Below are positions 46,260 to 58,000 of a stretch of DNA of 64,000 nt, in pieces. Both the position numbers and the translations under genes were made by a program. A model generated the notes under the pieces. That model was not told the origin of the DNA and searched no databases. It saw nothing but the letters and a program-made list of their open reading frames with translations. Origin of the DNA: Dolomedes plantarius (Eukaryota; Arthropoda; Arachnida; Araneae; Dolomedidae); NCBI GenBank assembly GCA_907164885.2, contig OU015493.1, positions 220,554,781 to 220,618,780 of the forward strand, in the 5' to 3' direction. The stretch's first letter is position 1. Each line of letters starts with the position of its first letter.

Positions 46260-47200
46260 AGGTTTACATTATGTGAATACCTTTTACTTATATAATACAC
46301 AATAATCATATGAAAAAATTAAAATATATAGTAATTTTAAATAAAAAAAGCAAATGGGCCCTCACCTATTTGGCCAAAATTCTTTGTGAAAATAAAATAA
46401 GGTTCGTGACTTCATTATCCTTTTATTGTGATCTCTGTATAGATAGGCACTGTACTGAACTTTAGTTTCACAAAAATTTCTCTGAAGAAGTACAGAAAAA
46501 ACTTTAATTGTTTAAAAACTATCCATTATATTTATAGTAATGTTTAATGATCCCGCCAGAACATTCAACAGATTTGGTGTTATGTATACGCGATAACCTT
46601 ATTAGGACTTGCATGATCCGAAAATTGCACTTGCTAAAACTTCTAAAATGTCATTCTGTACATTCAGGCTAGTACAGATGTAGGTATATGTTGGTTCAGA
46701 CATTCGTTTGTGTTGGATTAATAAGACTTTTAAGCATGTTCTTACGATTGGTCCTCAACGCCCAACAATTATATCTTGGAACAGTAGTGCCTCCCTGGAA
46801 CTTCTCAGCGCTCACCAAGGGGCAGTATATGTGTGTTATGGTAAAAGAGATTAACCGGTGATTATGCATAATAACCGGTTTTTAAAGATAATCACCAATC
46901 ATCTTTGTATATTCTCTCAAATTCTTACTTTTACCGACGATTTAGACATAATCCCCAAATTTCATAAATATTGTAGAATTTCTCATTTTTGCCGGAGATT
47001 ATGTATAATTCCCAGGAATGTTAATGCCTGAATAGAACTCTTCTTTATAATCATTTGCAGTTTTACTATATAATCTGCGACAATAACTTCTATGAAATAA
47101 CTTATGTTGATTTTTATGTATGAAATAATAGCTCTGTTCCATGTGCTATCTCATTTACTTTGTGTTTTTTTTACTATATATTTAAATGAACATTTTTGTT
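46260..47200. other. Intergenic
   Basis: No gene. At 46855-47010 short GATTATG(C/T)ATAAT-type blocks with ACCGG recur, a degenerate local repeat. Confidence 0.35.
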
Positions 47201-47207
47201 ATTTTCT

Positions 47208-47571
47208 AGACAGTTCAGTAGTACGTGGAAGGAGGCATCTAGCCTTAAAAAGGAAAAGAGAAGAAGCCGAGTTAGATAAATTTGAAGCTGAGGCTCTTCA
47301 AACCGAAAAAACTATGGGGCAAGAAATAAAAAAATGTTGCTGCCGAAACAACATCCCAGCAAGGAATTCTGCTAAAAATTAATCAAATTTAGAAACATTA
47401 ATTAAAATAATGGAGGACAAAAATAAGTTGTTAGTCCAAAATAATAAACTTTTAGAGTTCATAAATGCTGAAGAAGATGTTGCAGAAAAATGTAATAAAC
47501 ACATAATTTCAACTTTGCACAGTCTAAATATTTGCAATAAAAACTTCATCTTCCATCTCCGTATCTTGTAA
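47208..47571 (+). pseudogene. Decayed charged coiled-coil exon, unassigned
   Basis: After an acceptor-like ATTTTCTAG, one frame reads SSVVRGRRHLALKRKREEAE and then LDKFEAEALQTEKTM. It hits a stop (TAA 47380) and continues in the same frame with LETLIKIMEDKNKLLVQNNK and KLLEFINAEEDVAEK to a stop near 47570. The Lys/Glu-rich heptad-like pattern suggests a coiled coil such as the C-terminus of Myb/SANT-like transposon partner proteins. That assignment is a guess. Confidence 0.4.
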
Positions 47572-49187
47572 TATCCATTCCCTGCTTAAAGAAAGGGATA
47601 ACATCCTTCTCCTTATGCGGCGAATGACGATTGCCGGCTTTGCGAGGGAAAAAAACGTGCTTCAAAAGCTCCCTACTAGCCGCAAGTTTTGATCACGTGA
47701 CGTTTTATATTTACGAGAGAAAAAGCTCGCTGTTTGTTCTGCATCTTCACCCATCTGACAGAGGGAGGGGCCTTGCGAGAGCTTAGCTCTCGTAAGTGTT
47801 TGATCGGAATAGGAGTCCTAGTGATTTAACTATTAAATCCAATTCGTTCTTCTTTAGGGCTTAAATTATTAGATAGCTTTATATTACATATATGAAACAT
47901 GTTGAAAATTATAGCCAAAAGTTAGCCAGCGATCAATACAAATATTCCAACAAGTCACGTATCTAAGCTCGAAATCTTTTCTATATGTAGTTCTAAAATA
48001 TTTACCCTGTCAACTGAAAGGCACATAACAAACGTTTGTGCTCATCTCGCCAGGAAATACACCCATATATCACAATCCCCCCTCAACCCTTGTGTTTTGC
48101 CGCCCGGGGTCTTACCTGACTGCTTTCCCCATACCGAACCCTATTGCCGGCGCAGGCTTTGTTTTTGGAAAAATTCTTCTATTTTTACAAAATTTCCCAT
48201 TTTTGAACGAAAATTACTCTTACGCTAATTTACGTTAGATTAAGAAAAAAGAATCTCTAAAAAGCCCAAAGATTCAAGAATGGTGCGCATTATTTCATAT
48301 TGTATTATTATTATTTTATCTCAAACACTTATAATAAATTCAAAGCAAAAGTACCTCTTATTTTTACTGTTCAGAAATTTGACAGTCATTTATTTGAAAT
48401 TTTAAGAGAAAACCAAAAAGTAATAAACGGGTGCCATTTGTTAAGTTGTCGGGTATCTTATGCAGAAAATTTTTTCTCAATATTTAAATGCGAATTTGCA
48501 ATACCCAGGAAACTTTCTTATTGACTTAACATTGGCTTCGAAACCTCAAAGGTTCAGTCCAGCGCTCCCTTAAGACTGTCATGTACTAGCTCTATTGGAT
48601 TCCCTCACCACAATATTAAACTAACAGAGAAAATTTGTCCAAGGTTTGCCGACTTAGGATTTAAAGTTTTTTTTTTTAGTTGTACTCCGTAATAGAGAAA
48701 AAAAATTACTACTTGGTACATTTTTCGTTTAAAAAAATACAAATATTTTAAAATTTGAGTTTTTCGGGGAAAAATTGATATAATGTGTTTTAAACACTAA
48801 TAAATTCCTTTGGGGGACGAAATTTAGAAAATGAATCCTGTTGCAAGGTAGAGAAGTCCAGGCTGTCTGAAAATACCATCTTTATTTGATTAAGCATTTA
48901 TGTAGCTGTAAATAGCAGAAAAAAAATTTTAAACACCAAATTTTGTTGAAATTCTCACCTGTTGGGGGGGGGGGGACTGATAGTCATCCCTCCTGTTTAC
49001 CAACGTGTTAAAATAACGTTTTTAAGAGTTAAAGAGGTGAGATTTTTTTAACGTAATGAATCTATTGACAATACCCTTGACTTCGCACAGTTACAAAAAA
49101 TGAAATGACTTCACCTTAAACGGAAGCAACATTGTTAATAACTAAAAATAAACCATTGTTAAGCCTTATGATTAAATTGTAAAATTC
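47572..49187. other. Intergenic
   Basis: A GC-richer patch at 47580-47810 includes TCACGTGA (47692-47699). A G-run lies near 48964-48974. No gene supported. Confidence 0.35.
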
Positions 49188-49400
49188 TTGACTGAATATC
49201 AGAAATGGCTCCCTTCATGTTGGTCTCGTTGTCATATCCTAGCCATCTCAATTTTTTTTTTTACATGTAACCAAAATTGTTCTCGTTCCTTTACTATCAT
49301 GTCAGTTAGACCTGCTCCTGTAGTATCCATGATTGGTAAAAATCCTATCAAATACTTTCTTAGTTCGTAGGTATTATGTAGTTCAGTGTTTTTCCCATAG
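49188..49400 (-). pseudogene. hAT-type (DUF4371/ZMYM-like) transposase remnant
   Basis: On the minus strand, ELRKYLIGFLPIMDTTGAGL then TDMIV (about 49370-49295) is followed, after a poly-A frameshift near 49255, by WLGYDNETNMKGAISDIQSR (about 49245-49190). The pair D-T-T-G-x-x-L...G-(Q)-x-Y-D-(N/G)-x-x-N-M-(R/K)-G is the conserved block of the DUF4371/ZMYM1-like hAT transposases. Only this about 65-residue block survives. Confidence 0.6.
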
Positions 49401-50148
49401 AATTAGCTAATTAATGACTCCCATACTATTATAAGTATATCCAGATAGCTGACCATTGCCCCAAACTACATTCCTTCTTTATTTCATCGGGTTTTGTATC
49501 CTAATTATTTGTTAAAAACTTGTTTAATTCACTAGTTTGCCTTTTTTTTCCTTCTTGTAATCAATTCAACAATCTGTTTCAATTTTCGAACAAGTTAGTT
49601 TTTTTAGGAGGTATGACAATGAACTTCATGTATTTTAAATATAATAAGCACAAAGTTTAGCATTAAATAGTTTATGCAGTTACTTTTTTATGCGATAATA
49701 ACCTCGTATGAAGAACACATTTAAAACCCAATTAACTCACTGTAAAAACGTAAAAAAAAATAAAATAAATAATGCAACTTGATGATACCGGCTAGTGACA
49801 CATCAACTTTATCACAGAAATTAAATCCCATAAAGGGGAGTCTAATTTTGCATGTAGTCAATAACGTTCAGATCGTAGTCATAATGAATAAATAAGTAAC
49901 AAAGGCAGTGCCCCATCATCAACCTCTTTTGTTATCTCCTTCAACCTTGCGTCCCAAAAGCTTTCGATTGTTTCCGAACCATAAGTTGGGACTTATGGTT
50001 CGGTTACGGTTAAATGAAGGATAGAGGAACGATACATGTGGTCCTTTTTTTTTCTTGTTTCATATTTTGGGTACTGGGCTCTATAAACGACCCATACGGG
50101 AATACGATTATTCGGCGAACGATCATTCAAGATTTCACTGTATCTATC
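49401..50148. other. Intergenic
   Basis: A small inverted motif occurs at 49976-50002 (CGAACCATAAGT...ACTTATGGTTCG). No gene. Confidence 0.4.
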
Positions 50149-50150
50149 TA

Positions 50151-50753
50151 CAGTGGTACCTCGCTACTCGTCGTTAATTAAATAACATAAAACAAATCTT
50201 CTAATTTTAAGATTTGTTTTAATATACAAATCTTAAAATTAGATATAATTTAAAACAATAATTAGATAAAATAAAATAACATTTATCATCCCTCAACCCG
50301 TACTGAAAGAAGTTGATGGTCTAATGGGATTTTGCCGAACTTGAGGAGGAGAGAGGGATGGGGAATCTCATTTCAATCAGATGTTTGGACACGGATTCTT
50401 TCTCTCTTTTTCTGTCTCTTAACAGCCTGATCCCTGTTGTAGACTCAGGGAGTTCACTACGTACTTATCGAGAGAAACTTGCATCTACCTACGCTAAAAT
50501 GCTTCTGAAATGAGTGATCATTAAACGAGTCCAAATTTTGGCTTGCTACAACTTTGTCAGGGTGATAACTCTTGAACGAAATTTTGTAACTCAACCAATT
50601 CCGGAGCGACAGTGTGCGGGGCACCGTATTGTCTCATACATGTTGAAGCATGTGTGACGAGTACCAAGAAAACGTCGAGTACAGACGCAAATTTTTCGCG
50701 TCGAATCGTTCGTGCGACGAGTACCTAAGCAGACGAGTCCCGAGGTATGACTG
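50151..50753. mobile_element. pogo/Tigger-type MITE, 603 bp
   Basis: The ends CAGTGGTACCTCGCTACTCG and (reverse complement of right end) CAGTCATACCTCGGGACTCG form imperfect TIRs with TA on each side (50149-50150, 50754-50755). CAGT...CCTCG at the tip is characteristic of pogo/Tigger elements. There is no coding sequence. Confidence 0.8.
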
Positions 50754-51101
50754 TATATAAAAGTCAAATACCACTGACTGACTGATCACTGTATTTCTCG
50801 AACCATAAGTCCTAAGAAACTGAAATTTTGTGTAGTGGTTACTCCTGAGCTCTAGTTGCTCCCTAAAACTTTTTTTAGTAAAACTTTAAACTTTTAAGAT
50901 GATAAAAGGGGCTTAATCCTCCCCCTAAAAAAAAGCAAAACCAGTATTTAACATTGGATTTCAGCCGTATTACTTTTAAATTAAAGAGAGGCTCAAGAAT
51001 CACATGCATACCGAGTTTCATTAAAATCGGTCAAAAACAGGCTGAGTTATACTTTTTGGAAAATTAATTTCTTTTTCAAATGTGTACCAATGTATTACGT
51101 T

Positions 51102-51104
<3 letters not shown>

Positions 51105-51164
<60 letters not shown>

Positions 51165-51167
51165 TTA

Positions 51168-51203
<36 letters not shown>
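51105..51203. repeat. (TA)n with (TTTA)n core
   Basis: TA run with a TTTA stretch at 51161-51180. Confidence 0.97.
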
Positions 51204-51539
51204 ACTTCTGCTAGAAGAGTGTCACATCTCAAAATAGCCATATTTTGAGGAAGAGCTATTTCATTTCTTCTTTAGCTCTTCTTGAAAATATAGCTATTTT
51301 GAAATGTAACAATCTTATAGCAGAGGTCATCTGCTGACATTTTCCATGGTTTCTCATCTAAGACCATTAGCTTACAAAGAAAGATAAAAAATCCAACCAT
51401 TAATGGCGTGAAAAAAAGTCCAAGCCCCCCAAATTTAAAAAAAAATATATTTCTAAATATTTTTTTCTTTTTTTCTTTTTGTCAAATTTGGAGGCTTTTG
51501 CTGTTAGACGTTTACATTTTTTTGTTATTCACCGCAAAA

Positions 51540-51715
51540 TTACTGACTACTTTATTACGGAGGCACCATATACATTTATATGCTGCCCCCATAATGGCTA
51601 GCGTTGCTCCCTATGAGGGTGACGACACGGAAACAACCAAGCCTCATTCGGGATTTAAACCCAAGCCCGATGCGTGACAGCTCAGAATGCAAACCACTAC
51701 ACCATGTGGGCGGAG
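51540..51715 (-). repeat. SINE family B, diverged copy
   Basis: On the minus strand: ACATGGTGTAGTGGTTTGCA head, B-box GGGTTTAAATCCC, body CCCTCATAGGGAGCAACGCT and ATGGGGGCAGCATATA. It lies inside the Helitron-like body. Confidence 0.65.
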
Positions 51716-54647
51716 ATATATATTTTTATTAATCTAAAAACCCTTATTTTATTATGTTGGATCGTGGTCATTTAATTATAGGGTGAACTCTCTTCGGAAT
51801 GACAACACTTAACTACTAAAGTTGATTTGAATTAAATGAACCAAATTGTATTCCGTAACCAAATGTATTCCGTAGCGAAGCACGGGTATTAGGTATATAT
51901 AGGTAGCAAAGAAGCTATAGGTATATACAGAGGCTGTTCACACATTTTTTAGACTTTGTATATTGTATTCACAAAACTAAATTACATAAAATTCTTGTGT
52001 TTTAAATGTTCTATTTGACATCCCTTATTCTGAACTATCTTTCGACACCGCAATTTCCAGGATAATAATGCCTTTTGAAGTGTCAGGAGAGGTATTCTAT
52101 CCCATTCCTCCTGAACAGCTTTCCAGAGTCCTGTAAGGGTTTCGGGACGACGTTTGGATAATGCAGATTTTAAAAGTCCGAAAACACAAAAATCCATAGG
52201 TGATACATCGGGAGATTTAGTAGGGATATCAGTGAAGGGTATGGCCTTGATACCAGTTTTTTGTTCCATTTCTTTTAGGAAATTTACAGTGGATTTTGAT
52301 GTGTAACTTCTAGCTTTGTCGTGATGGAGTCTCACAGATTGATGGCACTGTGGGTAAAGCGATGGTATTTCATTCAGAAAAATTGGCGATAAAATATGTT
52401 CCTGATAGTATTTGGAGTTAATCTTGACATTTTTTTCCACTCTCTTTATTTTTAACTTGCCATTATAAGAAAAACCAGCAACAAGTATGAATCCCTTAGA
52501 AAAACTTTCTTTCGATTCTTTCAACCATGTACTTAAATTTTTTTCTCCCCTTTTATGATAATAAATGGTTCTTTTTTTGTTGCAATCATTTAAATACACC
52601 CATGATTCATCTATTGTGACAATTGTTTTCCATTTTTCTTTGGATAAGTGTTTCTCATATAGAATTCTGCAGCGTGTCCTGCGTTCAGAGATATGATTTG
52701 GAAGAAGACGATGCACATTGTGTTTTTTCGCTTTCTTAAGATTTAAATCAACGTTTATCATTTTTTTACAGTGGACACCGAGCATTTTAGTGATTTTGCA
52801 ACTGTCTGTCGTGTTGCTACCAGTCGTGTTGCTCCAGTTTTTAAAGTCAATTGGGCTCGGATCGTAAATTTATTTTGGTTAGTACAATTTGTCTTAGGAT
52901 TTACTTGGGTGCGTTGTGTTTAATATTTATTTTCTTGAATCCAACCCAAAGCTCTGGATGTCGAATTTAGCAACCGAACAAAACTAACTACTATTCTCAG
53001 TCTTAGACTATTGTAAATTAACAACAACAACTTTCAATCTAGACAGACCAAAAAGTTTAACATAAGAAAATTTAGTTTATTTACACACTTAATATTTACA
53101 TGTAACAAAAGAATCTTTCATTTTCCGAAAACAATGCACAATAATAATTTTTATCTTTCACAATTTATATTTTAAAATCACTTTGCTAAGGTTAGGGAGC
53201 GTCCCGAGCGCAAGAACTAAATACTTTACTAATCGTTCAACACTAAACCTTTTCACTAAAAAACTCCTTGCTCACGAAAAAAAACTAAATTTACTTTGCC
53301 TGAGTCGGAACTGAACAAATCAAAATCATTTATTTAACACTCAGCCAATTAACCTTCATCAATTCAAGGTGCTCTCTTGGCCTTTTCGCCTCGCCTACGG
53401 TCAGGGAACACGTTGCTACGCCGGGCAGGGGCTAACTTTATTTCTTTCACGGTGAACTACCACCTCTTTTCTGTCGATCAATTGTAGTTGGGCTCTCCTT
53501 GGCGCGTACCTTCACTATCTTTGCACGGGCGCTGGGTACTTCTGCACGTCGTGAAACGGGATGGTGGGGCTCTTCTCGTCGTTTAACTTCTCGGCTGGGG
53601 CACGGGAGCTGAGTCTCTTGGTCTCGTCTGTAATTCTGGGTGCGGACCTCTTTATTTTACTTGGTCAACGCAGTCTCGCAGATGCCTTAACAGGTTTATG
53701 TGGACTCCTCAAGTCCACTTACGTTTTTTTAAGACGTGCTGGAGATGGGGACCTATAGCCTCCCCGATCAAGACTCTCTCTCTCAAAATCTATATTTTAA
53801 AAAACAAACATTGATCCCGCACTCAATCATTCAAATTTTCGGGGTTGGGTCTGAACAAGACAAAAATGATTTGACACTCACTCGATTGGATGCTGACCGC
53901 ACTGGAACACGGGTGTCGATGCCACCATCGGGCATGAGGTCTCCTTTCTTCTTTCTCGGGTCACAGGCATTCAACATCTTTCGGCTGTCGTGGGCCTTCT
54001 TGGTTCTGTCGTGGGCTTCTGAGCTCTGTTGTGGACATCTGTTGTGGGCATCTATCGTATGTTTCTTCCGCGCTTTTCAAAAGATGGGGGTAGTTGCCAG
54101 GCACTTGATGTCCTCAAGCTCTCTCAATCGAAAACTTTTCTAATCTCCGGGACGACTCAATAGGAACTCCAATGTGAGGGCGCAATTCTCTCCACCTCTA
54201 CTCTCAATTATTTATTGGTGAAGGAAGCAACCAGATTCTCATCATCAGCAAAACAAACTCTCGTATCATGATCATGAGGTTATGATACCGGGACACATCA
54301 ACCGGATCTCTGCTCCACTATACGACATATTTCTTCGGGAAACTCCCGGGCAAGCTCAACTATTCCTCGACAGTTAAAATAATAACACTTCATCACCTGC
54401 GATGCTAAGCACCGGGTAAAGGGAAACCCGGGCCGCATGCATAAGTGAATCCTCGAAAAAACTCTAAGTCTTCTATTTATTTTTTTTATAACAATGTCCA
54501 CGCCTTCTCGTGACTCCTAATCCATTCAGGAAAGCTTTTAAAAATCCACCACTTAGCCTCCATTTTCATTTCTTGGATTGGATAATCCCATACTTCATGC
54601 ACGCCTTCCTTGCGTCATACAACAGACCACCCAAAGTCCAGTCCACA

Positions 54648-54925
54648 TGTTTTGCGGTCTACAGGCCCAATAAATTCTTTACAATAGGGTATTTTACTTT
54701 AATGTCAAACCCTGGTGCCATCCCCTTATCTGCGTCTGGAATCACCTACCCCCTATCGCGCACCGCCGCTTTTAAATTGGCTAAGGCGTAAAAGGCGACT
54801 GTTCCGTCCTCTAATCAAAGGCGGCTTCCTAGCATTCTAACCGAAATGTGATGAAAACAGCCTTCGATCACTTTATCTCTCTAAAAATTTTAATTTTTCT
54901 TTAAAATCGAAAGCGCTTCATCACA
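54648..54925. repeat. 278-bp direct repeat, copy 1
   Basis: TGTTTTGCGGTCTACAGGCC ... CTTCATCACA. Nearly identical to 56186-56462, differing by a small indel (CCTCTAATC against CCTGAATC) and a few bases. Confidence 0.95.
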
Positions 54926-56185
54926 TACGCTTCCTCCTCCGAGAAAAAAAAAACCTAACCAACACCAAACACGTAAAAATATGCTCCCTTCCTCGAAAAG
55001 TTTACAAAATTCTCATGTACTACTTATATAATTCATGACACTCAATAAAACATAATCACATCAATTACAAAACTTCTTACCATCCATATCTGAAAAAAAA
55101 CTTGTTCACATCATAAGTCCTCATACACTATTTAGAAACACTAAAACAAAACATCAAAACACTTACTCCTGACACCATTGACCTTCTTTGATCATGTGAT
55201 CTATACCTTTGATTTAGGTAAGAGAAGACCACCAACCTATGTACTTATTAGAATTCAAAAGTTCATTCTTTTAATCAAATGTTCTGAGTGAAAACATCGA
55301 AGATCTATATGAACCACGTCGACATAACTAATCATCATACAAAATCATAATTTGCAGAGTTCAGACCCAAAACACTTTCACAAAGCATAAATTCTTCATC
55401 TCTCTATATATCATTTTGCACGCAATTAAACTCTATTCTAACACTATTCCTCATTATTCACAAAATTTACTTATAAACAAAAATAATTAACACATTAATT
55501 CTATACTTTATCTTATATTTGCCACAGTCACAACAAAATACCAAGCATATAAAATTTTGTTACATTTTCAACACACTTCTCACAATATTTTTGTACTTTT
55601 CCAAAACAAATTCATTAACTTAAATTCATATTTCTGTCTAAATGGAGTATTCACAAATGACTTTCCTATCACTCCTTCCTAAATCACACTTTTATTTTCT
55701 AAAAATCATAATACAAACCCAATTTCCCCATTGTTGTAAAAGAAACGAAAATAATGACGCGCAAAAGAAAAAAAACACCTTCAAACCACTTGCGTCCCTC
55801 AACTGCGAAAACCAAAACTAAACCATTGCTTTCTCCCCTTTTTCAAAAGCACGCGAAAACTCGAAGTCACTCAATTCACAAATTCCTTACTGCAAGCCAG
55901 CGTCACTAACAAAAACAAGCTTTTCTCTCCTCGAATTTCCACTCGTTGCTATAGCAATACCTCAAAAACCAAAAACACATACCCTCTCGTACAAGAAACC
56001 TGTTCTCAGACCAGAAATTCGTTCAACTCAGTCTGGTTTTGACCCCGGGGACTCGATTTTTCAATACTCTCTGTCCCTTAAAGTAAATTGCGACTAAAAA
56101 AAAACTTTCCTCCTTTTGCACAATAGAGCCCATAAATCTCAACCAAAAAACACCTGATAACAGTAAACCCCAAAACTAGTCTCAC
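54926..56185. other. Strand-asymmetric, G-poor interior of the insertion
   Basis: The plus strand is rich in A and C and very poor in G over more than 1 kb, with no long open frame. This is unlike the flanks and may be the remaining interior of the retroelement. Confidence 0.6.
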
Positions 56186-56462
56186 TGTTTTGCGGTCTAC
56201 AGGCCCAATAAATTCTTTACAATAGGGTATTTTACTTTAATGTCAAACCCTGGTGCCATCCCCTTATCTGCGTCTGGAATCACCTAACCCCTATCGCGCC
56301 CCGCCGCTTTTAAATTGGCTAAGGCGTAAAAGGCGACTGTTCCGTCCTGAATCAAAGGCGGCTTCCTAGCATTCTAACCGAAATGTGATGAAAACAGCCT
56401 TCGATCACTTTATCTCTCTAAAAATTTTAATTTTTCTTTAAAATCGAAAGCGCTTCATCACA
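56186..56462. repeat. 277-bp direct repeat, copy 2
   Basis: The second copy of the block, ending exactly at the right edge of the insertion next to the CTGTC target duplicate. Confidence 0.95.
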
Positions 56463-56890
56463 CTGTCCTTTGACTAGGGGTATTTTCTTTTAACATTAAA
56501 CAACGTACCTTTGCAATAGTCGAAGATGTCCGTTTTTTCCTTGGATACTTGTTTGGAATTTTTGTCCCACTTGAGGCTCCAATTTGACGTTTTTTTCCTT
56601 TCTTGTTGACGATATTACCTATCGACGGGTTAGATATCACAAAATCACGACTCTCACATCGTTTTTGGATACGGAGTATGCATATTTCTCTTCGGAAAGA
56701 GCATAAATGTAGCCTTCGAACCACTGCTTTGTTAAAAACGCCATTTTGAATAAAAACAAAACTTTCAAGCCGTAGACGATAATTTTGACTTTTAAAAACA
56801 TAGTACAATTGCAATTATTTCTTTTGCAGCAAACGATTTTTTATTACCGCTTACCAAAATCGTCTAAAAAATGTGAGAACATCGTCTGTA

Positions 56891-57574
56891 TAAGAAGAAA
56901 AGAAAAAATGTAGGAAAATATATATAGGGCAGAGATAAGAAAACTTTCGGTCAAGTTTAATTTAAAGTATGAGAAGAATGAAAAACAAATCAATGGAGTT
57001 TTGAATGTGTTGAAAAATTTCATAAATAAATTATACACCACGGTCTAAAATCCTGAACTACATCAATTAGTTTGAAATTTTTAATTAAGTTGTCATTATT
57101 ACTTTTTATTGTGCATTTTCAGAAGGTAATAAAAAAATGCAAGTTCTTAGGTATGTCGAAAGAAACTCTGTTTAATTATAAAAAATGTTAAATAATTATA
57201 AATAGTTTTATCCTGCAAACTAGTTATACAACACAGCAAGAAACAGATAATGTGTTCTGAAAACGCCCCTTTCCTATTTGATCCAAAAATATTGCTAAAA
57301 TATTTTTTTTTGAACTCTCTTCTGTAACATAAAATTGAGAAAATGAAAAATGATGTTTTTTTTAACATAAAATTAATTTTTTAAGCCAGCATTTAATAGT
57401 GTAATGAATACTAAATTCTCATTGAAACGACTTTTATTTGCATTTCCGTTGGAAGATAAAAGCCCGCTAAGTTAAACGAAATTTTTATTCTAAAATTTAT
57501 CGTTGACTTTTTGAAATCGACCAAGCTTTTGGGACCAACTGCGTTTCGGCTTAATAAAAATTTATGGTCAGACT
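56891..57574. other. Intergenic, AT-rich
   Basis: Nothing recognised. Confidence 0.4.
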
Positions 57575-58000
57575 CCAGGAGCCACTTTTTCCCCCAGTGG
57601 TGGCCACTGCTGGTTATCTTCGAGATACCGTTCAAAAGCGGTTTAGCTTGGAAAGGGGAGAGGATCGGCTCGTCTGCATCCCCTATCGAGAGAAAGTCAT
57701 TATGCTGCTTCCACATACATGCAGACAATTCTGCAGTACGCAACCCCCCGACACCCGTTGACATACTTTGAGGTCAATTAGTCACGCTCCTCCCCCCAAG
57801 CGATGCGTGAAGGAACACCTTGGGGGAGGGGTTCTAAATGGGGGAATGTCTGGAAGACAGTCTGTGATCGCTGCAGAGCAAACTGCGCCATAAATCTCTG
57901 GTTTCCCCCCAGAATTCTGTGCAGTGCAGATGTATGTGGAAGTAGTGTCACTCTCTTAAGCCGACCACTCACGGGGACTCTAGGCATCTGGGACATCGGG
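57575..58000 (+). repeat. Dispersed GC-richer repeat, copy 3
   Basis: Shares with 10385-10585 the blocks ACATGCAGAC, CCCGTTGACA, AATTAGTCACG, and the single hairpin arm GGGGTTCTAAATGGGGGAAT then GTCTGGAAGACAGTCT (57829-57864). It shares GTGCAGTGCAGAT with 9650-9670. Similarity before 57700 is unclear. Confidence 0.6.

Larger units (their letters stand above)
50754..51892 (+). mobile_element. Helitron-like non-autonomous body
   Basis: Starts TATATAAAAGTCAAAT and then CACTGACTGACTGA, an arrangement also seen (reverse) near 60100-60150. The 3' side has a small hairpin CCGTAGCGAAGCACGG (51870-51885) followed by GTATTAG, close to the Helitron hairpin-CTAG ending. The exact 5' TC is missing because the pogo MITE abuts it. 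It is interrupted by a (TA)n tract and a SINE. Confidence 0.4.
52807..56462. mobile_element. 3656-bp TG...CA insertion (LTR-type), no coding sequence
   Basis: Starts TGTCGTGTTGCTACC, ends CTTCATCACA, and is flanked by the perfect 5-bp duplication CTGTC (52802-52806 and 56463-56467). TG...CA ends and a 5-bp duplication are typical of LTR retrotransposons. A 277-278 bp block, itself TG...CA, occurs at 54648-54925 and again at the extreme right end (56186-56462). One reading in minus orientation is a truncated 5' LTR (56462-56186), a shortened interior, and a full 3' LTR (54925-52807) preceded by a purine-rich GGAGGAGGAAG (54931-54941) that could be a polypurine tract. No gag or pol reading frame is present. 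A solo or rearranged long LTR is the alternative. Confidence 0.75.
51982..56744 (-). pseudogene. DD41D transposase, interrupted
   Basis: The N-terminal part is at 56744-56463 (ATG then AFLTKQWFEGYIYALSEEK; after a frameshift near 56655 KKRTSSTIAKVRCLMLKEN and PSQRT). The rest is at 52801-51982. At the junction the two halves meet in frame (..SQRTV|AKSLKCSVSTV..). A one-base loss in a T-run at 52761-52767 then shifts the frame. The C-terminal part is open: ILYEKHLSKEKWKTIVTIDE holds the first Asp, RLHHDKARSYTS the second, and TKSPDVSPMDFCVFG the third. I count 41 residues between second and third Asp, the DD41D signature of the rosa group. The tail AVQEEWDRIPLLTLQKALLS is the family end. Non-functional because of the insertion and two frameshifts. 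Confidence 0.92.
51928..56888 (-). mobile_element. DD41D (rosa-type) mariner, split by a later insertion
   Basis: The inverted ends read CAGA(G/C)G(C/A)TGTTC.CAC then ATTTTTTAGAC. They start at 51928 and end at 56888, with TA on both sides (51926-51927, 56889-56890). About 25 of the first 30 bases match. The span is 4961 bp, but removing the 3656-bp insertion and one 5-bp target copy leaves 1300 bp, exactly the normal mariner length. The transposase runs on the minus strand. The fit of TIRs, TA sites and size makes the reconstruction strong. Confidence 0.92.

Noticed and set aside
52768..52785. ATG at 52785 as the start of the DD41D transposase
   Set aside because: The preceding frame carries the expected helix-turn-helix residues, so this ATG is created by a one-base loss in a homopolymer.
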